Source: Alistipes finegoldii DSM 17242 (lineage in GTDB: Bacteria > Bacteroidota > Bacteroidia > Bacteroidales > Rikenellaceae). Taken from it: DNA of 64,000 nt. Location of the stretch: NCBI RefSeq assembly GCF_000265365.1, contig NC_018011.1:1240001-1304000 (forward strand), written 5' to 3'. The number at the start of each line of letters is the position of its first letter. The stretch's first letter is position 1. The translations under genes and the position numbers were made by a program. Shown here one piece after another: positions 36,891 to 44,828 of this stretch. Under the pieces are notes generated by a model. That model was not told the DNA's origin, made no database searches, and worked only from the letters and a program-made list of their open reading frames with translations.

Positions 36891-38504
36891 TTAATGTTTG
36901 AAATCGGCAAAAAAGTCGTTGCCCTTGTCGTCGACGATGATGAACGCCGGGAAGTTCTCGACGTAGATCTTGCGGACAGCCTCCATGCCCAGTTCGGGGA
37001 AGTCCACGACCTCGACCGACTTGATCGAGTTCTTGGCCAGAATAGCCGCCGGGCCGCCGATCGAACCGAGGTAGAAACCGCCGTGCTTGCGGCAGGCGTC
37101 GGTGACCTGCTGCGAGCGATTGCCCTTGGCCACCATCACCAGCGAACCGCCGTGCGACTGGAACAGATCCACGTAGGGGTCCATGCGTCCGGCCGTCGTG
37201 GGGCCGAACGAGCCCGAAGCCATGCCCTCCGGCGTCTTGGCCGGACCCGCGTAGTACACCGGGTGCTTCTTGAAGTATTCGGGCATGGGCTTGCCCTCGT
37301 CGAGCATCTGCTTGATGCGGGCGTGGGCGATGTCGCGCGCCACGATCAGCGTGCCCTTCAGGTTCAGGCGCGTCTTGATCGGATATTTGGTAAGGATTTC
37401 GCGGACCTTGTCCATGCCTTCGTCGAGGTCGATGTCCACGGCGGGCGACATGGCGGGCGCCTCGGCGGGCAGGAAGCGGGCGGGGTTCTTCTCCAGCGCT
37501 TCGAGGAAGATGCCGTCGGGCGTGATCTTGGCCTTGATGTTACGGTCCGCCGAGCAGCTGACGCCGATGGCCACGGGGCACGAAGCCGCATGGCGCGGGG
37601 CGCGGATCACGCGCACGTCGTGTACGAGGTACTTGCCGCCGAACTGCGCGCCGACGCCGCTCTCCTGACAGATCCTGAGCACCTTCTCCTCCCATTCGAG
37701 GTCGCGGAAGCAGCGGCCTCCCTCGTTGCCCGAAGTGGGCAGCTCGTCGAGGTAGCCGGCCGAGGCCTTCTTCACGGTCGAAAGGCACATTTCGGCCGAC
37801 GTGCCGCCGATGCAGATCGCGAGGTGGTAGGGCGGGCAGGCCGACGTGCCGAGGTCGAAGATATGCTGTTTGATGAATTTCGTGAGCGACTCCTCGTTCA
37901 GCAGCGCCTTGGTCTGCTGGTAGAGGAAGGTTTTGTTGGCCGAGCCGCCGCCCTTGGTGATGAAGAGGAATTCGTATTCCATGCCCGGACGGCCGCCGTA
38001 GATGTCGATCTGGGCCGGCAGGTTGGTGCCCGAATTCTTCTCGTCGGTCATCGTGAAGGGCACGACCTGCGAATAGCGCAGGTTGCGGTCCTTGTAGGTT
38101 TCGTAAACGCCCTTCGCGATGCACGCGGCGTCGTCGGCCCCCGTGTAGACGTCCTCGCCCTTATGGCCGATGCAGATGGCCGTGCCGGTGTCCTGACAGG
38201 TCGGCAGCTCGCCCTCGGCCGCAACGACCTGATTCAGCAGCATGGTGTAGGCCACGAACTTGTCGTTGTCGGTAGCTTCGGGATCTTCGAGGATGTTGCG
38301 CAGTTTCTGCAGGTGCGCGGCGCGCAGATAGAACGACACGTCGCAGTAAGCGGCCTTCGACAACAGTTCGAGACCCGCGGGGTCCACCTTCAGGATTTTA
38401 CGTCCGTCGCACTCGACGACCTTCACGTAATCCTTCGTCAAAAGACGGTACTCGGTTTTGTCCTCCCCCACGGGGAACGGCTCCTGATAAATAAAATCAG
38501 CCAT
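36891..38504 (-). CDS. Class I fumarate hydratase
   Basis: Iron-sulfur fumarase converting fumarate and malate; oxygen-sensitive. 537 aa, the fused alpha-beta form seen in Bacteroidetes. Cluster-ligand Cys are in PTCQDTGTAICIG, GTSACPPYHLAICIGG and a later Cys in SCPVAIGVSCSAD. The beta part ends with FGPTTAGRMDPYVDLFQSHGG and IGGPAAILAKNSI. It heads the minus-strand run fumarase-batD-batE-recR-phosphoesterase-mdh and has its own promoter. Fumarase and malate dehydrogenase together point to the reductive succinate path. Confidence 0.95.
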   Translation of the reverse strand: MADFIYQEPFPVGEDKTEYRLLTKDYVKVVECDGRKILKVDPAGLELLSKAAYCDVSFYLRAAHLQKLRNILEDPEATDNDKFVAYTMLLNQVVAAEGELPTCQDTGTAICIGHKGEDVYTGADDAACIAKGVYETYKDRNLRYSQVVPFTMTDEKNSGTNLPAQIDIYGGRPGMEYEFLFITKGGGSANKTFLYQQTKALLNEESLTKFIKQHIFDLGTSACPPYHLAICIGGTSAEMCLSTVKKASAGYLDELPTSGNEGGRCFRDLEWEEKVLRICQESGVGAQFGGKYLVHDVRVIRAPRHAASCPVAIGVSCSADRNIKAKITPDGIFLEALEKNPARFLPAEAPAMSPAVDIDLDEGMDKVREILTKYPIKTRLNLKGTLIVARDIAHARIKQMLDEGKPMPEYFKKHPVYYAGPAKTPEGMASGSFGPTTAGRMDPYVDLFQSHGGSLVMVAKGNRSQQVTDACRKHGGFYLGSIGGPAAILAKNSIKSVEVVDFPELGMEAVRKIYVENFPAFIIVDDKGNDFFADFKH

Positions 38505-38632
38505 AATGGTAGTTTGTTTATGTTTGTAGTATCAATATCCTTGCAATCCTTACAGTCCGCCCCGACGCTTCGACCGCCGCGGGGCGCGGAAGCCCGTCCG
38601 CGATTCGGGAATCCCCCGGAGCTAAAGCCATG

Positions 38633-38640
38633 CAAAAATA
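38633..38640 (-). promoter_or_regulatory. Fumarase -7 box TATTTTTG
   Basis: Minus-strand TATTTTTG (38640-38633), with a TTG about 21 nt upstream (38664-38662). The leader to the ATG at 38504 is about 120 nt. Confidence 0.65.
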
Positions 38641-38745
38641 CAAAAAACAATCCGGATTGCGCAACAATTTCCGGCCGTCTGTTATTTTTTTCACAAAAAG
38701 GCGAATAAAATAGCCCGAACAGGCGCAATTAATTAGAATATTTAT

Positions 38746-38753
38746 TAAATTTG
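38746..38753 (+). promoter_or_regulatory. fba -7 box TAAATTTG
   Basis: TAAATTTG at 38746-38753 within an AT-rich stretch; the ATG of fba is 45 nt downstream. No clear TTG at -33. Confidence 0.65.
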
Positions 38754-38798
38754 TGCGGTTTTTCGAGAGAAACAATTCACTGCATAAATTAAATTACT

Positions 38799-39791
38799 AT
38801 GGTATCCTACAAAGATTTGGGTCTTGTGAACACCCGTGAGATGTTCGCAAAGGCCATCAAGGGCGGTTATGCCATCCCGGCATTCAACTTCAACAACATG
38901 GAGCAGATGCAGGCCATCATTCAGGCTTGCGTGGAGGCTTCGTCGCCGGTAATTCTTCAGGTGTCGTCGGGCGCGCGCAAGTACGCCAACCAGACCCTGC
39001 TCCGCTACATGGCTCAGGGCGCCGTCGAATATGCCAAGGAACTGGGCAAGAACATTCCGATCGTTCTGCACCTCGACCACGGCAACTCGTTCGAGCTTTG
39101 CAAGAGCTGCATCGACATGGGCTTCTCGTCGGTGATGATCGACGGTTCGCACCTCCCCTATGAGGAGAACGTGGCGCTCACCAAGCAGGTGGTCGATTAC
39201 GCACACCAGTTCGACGTGACGGTAGAAGGCGAGCTGGGCGTACTGGCCGGTGTGGAGGACGAGGTTTCGGCCGAGCACCACACCTACACCGATCCCAAGG
39301 ACGTCGTGGATTTCGTATCCAAGACCGGCGTAGATTCGCTGGCCATCTCGATCGGCACCTCGCACGGCGCCAACAAGTTCAAGCCCGAACAGTGCACCCG
39401 CAACGCCGAGGGCATCCTCGTTCCGCCCGAACTGCGTTTCGACATTCTGGCCGAGATCGAGAAGGAGCTTCCGGGCTTCCCCATCGTGCTGCACGGATCG
39501 TCGTCGGTTCCGCAGGAGTACGTGAAGATCATCAACACGCACGGCGGTGCGCTGAAGGATGCCGTAGGCATTCCCGAAGAGCAGCTCCGCAAGGCTGCCA
39601 AGAGCGCCGTCTGCAAGATCAACATCGACTCGGACGGCCGTCTGGCGATGACCGCAGCCATCCGCAAGATCTTCGTAGACCAGCCCGCCGAGTTCGACCC
39701 CCGCAAATATCTGGGTCCGGCCCGCGACGAGCTGAAGAAACTCTACATGCACAAGTGCGAGAGCGTGCTGGGTTCGGCCGGCAAGGCTTAA
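38799..39791 (+). CDS. fba: Class II fructose-bisphosphate aldolase
   Basis: Zinc-dependent aldolase of glycolysis and gluconeogenesis. 330 aa. Zinc and active-site motifs: VLHLDHGNSFE (about 83-93), IDGSHLPYEEN, VEGELGVLAGVED, SIGTSHGANKF and VLHGSSSVP. Codon use is strongly biased to common codons, as expected for a highly expressed gene. Monocistronic, with promoter and strong terminator. Confidence 0.96.
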   Translation: MVSYKDLGLVNTREMFAKAIKGGYAIPAFNFNNMEQMQAIIQACVEASSPVILQVSSGARKYANQTLLRYMAQGAVEYAKELGKNIPIVLHLDHGNSFELCKSCIDMGFSSVMIDGSHLPYEENVALTKQVVDYAHQFDVTVEGELGVLAGVEDEVSAEHHTYTDPKDVVDFVSKTGVDSLAISIGTSHGANKFKPEQCTRNAEGILVPPELRFDILAEIEKELPGFPIVLHGSSSVPQEYVKIINTHGGALKDAVGIPEEQLRKAAKSAVCKINIDSDGRLAMTAAIRKIFVDQPAEFDPRKYLGPARDELKKLYMHKCESVLGSAGKA

Positions 39792-39807
39792 TCCGCAACA
39801 TTCCGAC

Positions 39808-39846
39808 AAAGAAACCCGGTCTTTCGAGACCGGGTTTCTTTCGTTT
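39808..39846 (+). terminator. Terminator after fba
   Basis: AAAGAAACCCGGTCT (39808-39822) with AGACCGGGTTTCTTT (39827-39841), TTCG loop, then T-rich sequence. Confidence 0.95.
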
Positions 39847-40033
39847 CCGGCATGCGTTGCCGGAAAACGGCAGCTCCGGAGAAAAGAGTCGCAAGGGCGC
39901 GGAATTCCGGACGCAAAGCGACGCGGAGACATCGGATATACCCCGGTCCGGGCGGGACCGGACAGAGTCATCGGACTAAATAACAAGTACTTAACAGCAA
40001 CGCCCCACACCCGATTTGACCCCCGGCTTTGTT

Positions 40034-40063
40034 TTGACAAGAAAGGGGGTATTTCTATTTTTG
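40034..40063 (+). promoter_or_regulatory. Promoter now separated from its gene by the IS110
   Basis: TTG at 40034-40036 (in TTTTGACAAG), 19-nt spacer, TATTTTTG at 40056-40063: an excellent match. It points right, with no gene until the lipoprotein at 41358 beyond the IS element. Removing the element would put that ATG about 65 nt after the -7 box. Confidence 0.8.
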
Positions 40064-40174
40064 CTGCCGAGCGGCACTATGCCGATGCCGGACCAATCAC
40101 AATCAAATCAGGTTAATTACGAACTATATTAAAAAATGCGGAAAAAGAGTAATAATATCGGAGAATGGTTCCTA

Positions 40175-41143
40175 CTAAGGTCTGTTGGAGACGAATCCGT
40201 CGATATACTCTTTATCGTGCGCGACAACAGCAAAAGCCTGCCTGATGAGCTTGTTTGCGACAGCGATCATAGCGAGTTTTCCCGATTTTCCGTTTTGCCT
40301 GAGCCTCGTATAGGTCTCTTTGCATTGGGCATTGAACCTACTGGCAGGCCAAGCGGCGATATAGAGAAGTCCTCTAGTGTATGCGTCTCCGTTTCGGTTG
40401 ATATGCCCTTTGATGTTTACCGAAGTTCCGGACTGTTCGTAAGTGGGACAAATTCCGAGATACCGGGACACCTGCTTGGCATTTTGGAAGTAGGTAAAGC
40501 CTCCAGTAGTGATGATGAGCGCCGTGGCAAGCGTTATGCCTATCCCTTTGATGGTCGTCAGCAGCGCGAGTTGTCGGCTGAACTCCACTTCGACAAGATC
40601 CGTGAGTTCCGCCTGGAGCCTGTCACGCTTCTTTTCAAGGAACTTGATAGTTTCGTCTACGGTATGAGTTGCACCTTTGTCCGGGACAGGCAGACATGCA
40701 AGAGAGCCACGAAGGTTCGACATGGCGGTAATCTGCTTAGTAAGTTGGCGAATGACGGTTCTTTTCTGTCGGAGCCGCAGGATGGCCTCTCCCTGTACCT
40801 TGAAAGGACGCGGGTTCATCTTCTCTCCGTACAAGGTAATGAGTCGTGCATCGCTCTTATCGGTCTTGACCGTAGAGAGCAAGGCTTTGGCGAAGTTCTT
40901 TACCTTCAGCGGATTCTCCATGCTGACAGTAATTCCGGCGACATTGAGCATATACAGCAGCAAGGCGCTGTAATTCCCTGTCGCCTCCATAACACAGTGG
41001 ATACTGCCGTCTTTGGGGAGAGTCCCGATAAACTGTCTGATACCAGCGGTCGTGTTGTTAAAAGTACGGATCTCCCCGCCTTTGTCGGAGGAGTAAGCTA
41101 CCACGAATGTAGCCTTGCTCACGTCGATTCCAATGTACCTCAT
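40175..41143 (-). CDS. IS110-family transposase (bridge-RNA-type recombinase)
   Basis: 322-aa DEDD recombinase. N-terminal RuvC-like part with Asp in YIGIDVSKATF, Glu in VMEATGNYSALL and the Asp pair in VKTDKSDARLITLYG; a coiled central region; C-terminal Tnp_20 part with LLTTIKGIGITLATALI and AAWPASRFNAQ, where the Ser is the expected catalytic serine. Both catalytic sets appear intact, so the element may be active. IS110 enzymes use a bridge RNA from the element's own non-coding end. One ATG fits the family N-terminus. A 392-codon antisense frame over it is rejected. Confidence 0.93.
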   Translation of the reverse strand: MRYIGIDVSKATFVVAYSSDKGGEIRTFNNTTAGIRQFIGTLPKDGSIHCVMEATGNYSALLLYMLNVAGITVSMENPLKVKNFAKALLSTVKTDKSDARLITLYGEKMNPRPFKVQGEAILRLRQKRTVIRQLTKQITAMSNLRGSLACLPVPDKGATHTVDETIKFLEKKRDRLQAELTDLVEVEFSRQLALLTTIKGIGITLATALIITTGGFTYFQNAKQVSRYLGICPTYEQSGTSVNIKGHINRNGDAYTRGLLYIAAWPASRFNAQCKETYTRLRQNGKSGKLAMIAVANKLIRQAFAVVAHDKEYIDGFVSNRP

Positions 41144-41175
41144 GGCCGTTCATTTTTTGGTTTTAACGACATCGC

Positions 41176-41320
41176 TTACATCTTGGTCCTTCATTGCGAA
41201 TACGGGCTCAGACACCTTACGAACTATCCGGATTCTGATGTAAAGAGTATGGGGTCAGAACATAATTCCCGGTTTAGAAAACCAATGAGAGATCGGACTT
41301 ATTCCATACTCTGATGTCTT
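41176..41320 (-). ncRNA. Candidate IS110 bridge RNA
   Basis: Minus-strand transcript region between the left end and the transposase start. Two directly adjacent stem-loops tile it: stem A 41312-41304 (AGAGTATGG) with 41252-41244 (CCATACTCT), loop 51 nt; stem B 41243-41237 (TTACATC) with 41182-41176 (GATGTAA), loop 54 nt. Loop B contains ATAGTTCGTAA (41227-41217), identical to the element-target right junction at 40127-40117. That is what a donor guide plus core should look like. A TAAATTTG box at 41335-41328 can start it. I found no clear target-guide match in loop A. Confidence 0.65.
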
Positions 41321-41357
41321 AACTATTCAAATTTAATTAACTAATTACAAATATACA

Positions 41358-42347
41358 ATGGAGAGAATAGAAAAAACCTTGCTGCTGCCGCTGCTGGCGG
41401 CCGCAGTACTGTCTTCCGCGTCCTGTTCCGACGACAAGGAGAAGGAGCCGCCCGTGCGGGCCGTAAATTATACCATCGAGTTCTCGACCGTCTCGCAGGC
41501 GGTTTACCTCGGAGACAAATACCAAACCGGAGAGGGCAATTACCGTCTGACATTGACCAATGCGGACGGAGACGTGCTGGAGGCGGATCTGACGAGCGTC
41601 AAAGCCCCCAAACCCTCCGCCGCGATGCCCGAAGCGGGCGTTTACACGGCGGCGGAGACCCGCCGGGCGGGAACGTTCGCGCCGGAGGCATCCTCGTGGG
41701 AAACCGTCAAAAGCGGCGTCGAGGTCCGGAGCGCGAATCAGGCCGGGCAGAAAACGAAGTTCGCGATCCGTGCGGGCAGCATGACGCTCGCGCCCGCGGC
41801 ATCGGGCGACGGGACCTTCACCCTGTCGGGCGAGGTGACCGACGGAGACAAAACCGCCCTCTCGTTCTCGTGGAGCGGCGCGCTGGCCTTCGCAAACGAA
41901 TCCGGGGAGGAAGACCCGGTCGTGTACGAACGGCTGTCGATGGTCTTCGGCGACTACTATCCCGACGACTACGGCATTGCGGCCGACACCTACATGCTCC
42001 GCGGCGGCAACGAAAGGGTCGAACTGCATTCGCAGCTCCGCAGCGTGCCGGCCGCCGATCCGGCGGCGCCGCTGCCCGGCGACGGCAAATACACGATCGA
42101 CCTGCGCTCGGAAGCGGGAAAATACGCCAACGAAACCTTCACGTTCCGCTCAGGCTACATCTCCCAGAGCGGCCGGGCCGCCGGCACCTACTGGAAAACC
42201 GACGAAGCCACCTACGTCGCCACGTCGGGATCGTTCACCGTCTCGACCGTCGGCGAAAGCTGGAAGATAGAGGGAACGCTCCGCGACGACGGGGCCGAAG
42301 AGACGTTTTCGTTCACCTACACCGGAAAACCCGGATTCAAAAACTAA
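41358..42347 (+). CDS. Lipoprotein with two internal repeats, family unknown
   Basis: 329 aa. Signal with lipobox (LSSASC, Cys about residue 23), then acidic DDKEKE, which resembles the surface-export signal of Bacteroidetes lipoproteins. I do not recognise the family. Two similar units of about 130-140 residues can be seen (about 38-178 and 188-325). Each has an aromatic GD-Y opening (VYLGDKYQTGEGNYRLTL; VFGDYYPDDYGIAADTYML), a central P-x-x-G-x-Y strand, and an end of the form GxFTxS..FSxxxxG. It is paired with a paralogue 21 nt downstream. The IS110 lies just upstream, between this gene and its apparent promoter. Confidence 0.75.
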   Translation: MERIEKTLLLPLLAAAVLSSASCSDDKEKEPPVRAVNYTIEFSTVSQAVYLGDKYQTGEGNYRLTLTNADGDVLEADLTSVKAPKPSAAMPEAGVYTAAETRRAGTFAPEASSWETVKSGVEVRSANQAGQKTKFAIRAGSMTLAPAASGDGTFTLSGEVTDGDKTALSFSWSGALAFANESGEEDPVVYERLSMVFGDYYPDDYGIAADTYMLRGGNERVELHSQLRSVPAADPAAPLPGDGKYTIDLRSEAGKYANETFTFRSGYISQSGRAAGTYWKTDEATYVATSGSFTVSTVGESWKIEGTLRDDGAEETFSFTYTGKPGFKN

Positions 42348-42368
42348 TCCCCAAATACGTTACGACCT

Positions 42369-43442
42369 ATGCAAATCTTCAGAAAATCACTGCTCCTGAC
42401 CGCCGCGCTGGCCCTGACGGCCTTCGCCGCATGCAGCAACGACGACAATGAAAACGGCGGAGACGGCAAAGAGACCGATCCCGATTACCTCGCACTCCCC
42501 CACGCCTACGGCACCTATTACCACACCTACTGGGGCGACGCGGCCGGCGACTACTATCTGGTGCTGACCGACGCAGACCTCGATCAGGCCGATGCCGCGC
42601 CCTACAAGTACCGGCTCGACATCGACTTCCTGAGCGTACTGGCGACCGATCCGAAAAGCGCGCGTCCGCTGGACGGCGAATACACCATCGGCAAATCCAC
42701 CGACAACAAGGCAGGCGTATTCATCGAGGGATTTCTCGGAACCGATTCCTTCGGCATGCCGGCTCTGTTCGGCACCTATTGGAACGAGCCTGACGAAGAG
42801 GAGGGTTCCACAACGCCCCACGCCATCGTCGGCGGAAAGATGCGGATCAAGACCGACAACGGCATCACCACGATCAAGGCGGAGTTCATCGACGAAGACG
42901 ACAGCACGCTGCGCGTCAGCTACCGCGGAGCGCTCGAATTCGAAAACCGCATAAACGACTCTTACCGCGGCGACTCGAAACTGAATGCCGACTATGCGAT
43001 GAACGCCGACGCGCCGGTGGTTTCGATCAAGAAGATCACGGACGAATGTACGGCCCGGTACGACCGCTGGGACCTGCACTTCTACGAAAAGGAGTGCTAC
43101 GCGACGCAGGGCGCGACGGGGTACTACCTCTGGTTCAGGCTGAAAACGGCTCCGGGGCAGGAATACATTCCGTCGGGCACCTACAAAGCGACCTCGGACG
43201 ACACGCCCGGCTTCCTGCCCGGCACACGGGAAGAGCTCGGCGGCGGAAATCTCCGGGCCGTGAACACGTGGTTCTACAGCGGCCGCACGCCCCATGCCCC
43301 GATGACCAACGGTTCGCTGACCCTGAAAACGTCGAACGGAACGGACTACGAAGTGTCGTTCTCGACGGGCGACGACCACCCGATGCCCTATCTGGTAACG
43401 GGATCGTTCTCCGGAACGGTGAAAAAGCTCGCCTCCAATTAG
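42369..43442 (+). CDS. Paralogous two-repeat lipoprotein
   Basis: 357 aa, lipobox LTAFAAC followed by the acidic SNDDNENGGD. It shares the layout of the preceding protein: repeat one has YWGDAAGDYYLVLTDADL, a RPLDGEYTIG strand, FGTYWNE and VSYRGALEFEN; repeat two has ATGYYLWFRLKT, YIPSGTYKA and a GSLTLKTSNGTDYEVSFST to GSFSGTV ending. Likely a beta-sandwich surface protein. Same operon as the gene before; terminator after it. Function unknown. Confidence 0.75.
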   Translation: MQIFRKSLLLTAALALTAFAACSNDDNENGGDGKETDPDYLALPHAYGTYYHTYWGDAAGDYYLVLTDADLDQADAAPYKYRLDIDFLSVLATDPKSARPLDGEYTIGKSTDNKAGVFIEGFLGTDSFGMPALFGTYWNEPDEEEGSTTPHAIVGGKMRIKTDNGITTIKAEFIDEDDSTLRVSYRGALEFENRINDSYRGDSKLNADYAMNADAPVVSIKKITDECTARYDRWDLHFYEKECYATQGATGYYLWFRLKTAPGQEYIPSGTYKATSDDTPGFLPGTREELGGGNLRAVNTWFYSGRTPHAPMTNGSLTLKTSNGTDYEVSFSTGDDHPMPYLVTGSFSGTVKKLASN

Positions 43443-43520
43443 GCGCCCCGGATAGGCGGATTTTCGCGGCCGCCCCTCTTCCCGGCACTTCCGGGAACGG
43501 TCCGCAAATCCGGAAGATGT

Positions 43521-43560
43521 CAAGGCCGGAACTTCAGAGAAGTTCCGGCCTTGGGGTTTC
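43521..43560 (+). terminator. Terminator after the lipoprotein pair
   Basis: CAAGGCCGGAACT (43521-43533) with AGTTCCGGCCTTG (43541-43553). The T-tract is weak (GGGTTTC), so efficiency is uncertain. Confidence 0.75.
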
Positions 43561-43569
43561 ATGCGGGGC

Positions 43570-43711
43570 GCACCGTTGTCAGGACCGCAGCCGATTTCGG
43601 GTTCGGCACCGTTTTCAGAGCTGCGGTCCCTTTGAGGGCTGCACCGTTGTCAGGTCAGTACTTTTGTCGGGTCTGGCACCGTTCCCGGATCGGCGGACCG
43701 GTCTCCTGCGG
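43570..43711. repeat. 35-36 bp degenerate tandem repeat, 4 units
   Basis: GCACCGTTnTCAG occurs at 43570, 43606 and 43641, and a diverged copy (GCACCGTTCCCGG) at 43676. Spacing is 36, 35 and 35 bp. The rest of each unit shares a TTTnGGG-like element before the next copy. It lies between the lipoprotein terminator and the convergent hydrolase; no gene is seen. Confidence 0.8.
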
Positions 43712-43774
43712 CAGATCGGAGTCCATGCGGTCCGAAGCGGTTACGGCTCCAGCACGGACCGGGCGGCCGCGGAA

Positions 43775-44728
43775 TCAGCGGACGTATTTTCCGACGAACT
43801 CCCGGACGACGGCGGTGTATTCCTCCCTGTTGTCCCGGTAGGAGTAGGCGTGTCCGGCTCCGGGAACGAGCCACAGCTCCTTTTCGCCCGGCTTGGCCTC
43901 ATAGAGCGGATAGACCATCCACGTAGGCACGTAATCGTCGGCGTCGCCGTGGATGAAGAGCATCGGAAGTTCGCACTTGGCCACCTGCGCCAGCGCCGAA
44001 GCCTCGCGGAAATTCCAGCCGTATTTTAGATCACAGAGCCAGCTCGCAGTGTGCATCAGCGGAAATGCGGGAAGTCCGAACGAGGTTTTCAGCTCGTTCG
44101 AGAACTCGTCCCAGACGCTCGTGTAGCCGCAGTCCTCGACAAAACACTTCACATAGGGGCGCTGCGACTCGCCCGCAACCATCATCGTCGTGGCGGCGCC
44201 CATCGAGATACCGTGAACGACCATCTGCGTATTGCCGCCGAAGAGGGTGTCGGCGACCTCCATCCAGCGCAGCACATCCAGCCGGTCGAGCCAGCCCATG
44301 CGGATCGCCCGGCCTTCGCTCCGCCCGTGGTAGTGCAGGTCGGGCAGCAGCACGTTGTAACGCAGGTCGTGATTATAGAGGTAGCCGATCATCAGCATCC
44401 GCACGGCGCAGTCGGTATATCCATGGACGATGACGGCCGTGCGGTCGGTCGGTTCGGGAGCCGCGGCGTAGAGCGCATGGAGCCGCACGCCCTGCGGATC
44501 GACGATCACCGTATCGCGCAACGCTCCGGCCCGTTCGAGGCTGTCCGTCCACGGACGCAGGAAAGGATACTCGGCGTACATATATTCATAGGCCGTCGCA
44601 TTTTTCGCCCGCATCGTCTCTTCAGGGCGCAGCGAGAAGCCGAGCATGTAGAAACTCCCGCCGATAACAGCAGCTATCAGCAACAGCACAAAAAGGGCTA
44701 TGATCCGTAAAATCCGTCTCGTCGTCAT
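43775..44728 (-). CDS. Membrane-anchored alpha/beta hydrolase
   Basis: 317 aa. N-terminal membrane helix (residues about 8-30, IIALFVLLLIAAVIGGSFYML), then an alpha/beta hydrolase of the YqkD/FrsA-like type. Nucleophile Ser in HGISMGAAT (about 173), acid in FIHGDADDYVP and His in PGAGHAYSY; the oxyanion strand is AVIVHGYTDC. Probably an esterase or acyl hydrolase facing the periplasm; substrate unknown. It is 100 nt downstream of the epimerase on the same strand, with no clear promoter between. Confidence 0.85.
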   Translation of the reverse strand: MTTRRILRIIALFVLLLIAAVIGGSFYMLGFSLRPEETMRAKNATAYEYMYAEYPFLRPWTDSLERAGALRDTVIVDPQGVRLHALYAAAPEPTDRTAVIVHGYTDCAVRMLMIGYLYNHDLRYNVLLPDLHYHGRSEGRAIRMGWLDRLDVLRWMEVADTLFGGNTQMVVHGISMGAATTMMVAGESQRPYVKCFVEDCGYTSVWDEFSNELKTSFGLPAFPLMHTASWLCDLKYGWNFREASALAQVAKCELPMLFIHGDADDYVPTWMVYPLYEAKPGEKELWLVPGAGHAYSYRDNREEYTAVVREFVGKYVR

Positions 44729-44828
44729 AACTTTCGGTTACAGGTCCGCACTCCCGGAGAGCGGCGCGCCGTCCCAACTCGAAGAGGTCCCGGAGACACG
44801 GGGTATCTCAGGGCGCCGCTGCGCCGAC

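Larger units (their letters stand above)
40121..41346 (-). mobile_element. IS110-family insertion sequence
   Basis: About 1.23 kb, clearly more AT-rich than its surroundings, carrying one transposase on the minus strand. The ends are proposed from a shared GTAATTA (minus strand), at 41348-41342 on the transposase-upstream side and 40120-40114 on the downstream side, with a likely GT core. This gives a long 5' non-coding end (about 200 nt) and a short 3' end (about 54 nt), as is usual for the IS110 group. No terminal inverted repeats, as expected for the family. The exact ends are inferred and could shift by a few bases. Confidence 0.75.

Noticed and set aside
40117..41227. TTACGAACTAT pair as the target duplication flanking the IS element
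   Set aside because: The right copy lies inside the transposase-upstream non-coding end and would leave only about 70 nt there; the TAATTAC pair gives family-like ends, and the inner copy fits a guide better.
40136..41314. 392-codon plus-strand frame spanning the IS element
   Set aside because: Antisense to a complete IS110 transposase and built from poor composition; no family features.
43570..43711. Regularly spaced 13-bp words as a CRISPR array
   Set aside because: Repeat core is too short, intervals are themselves similar, and no cas genes are present.
44065..44433. Plus-strand frame opposite the alpha/beta hydrolase
   Set aside because: Shadow of the minus-strand hydrolase, which has an intact catalytic triad.
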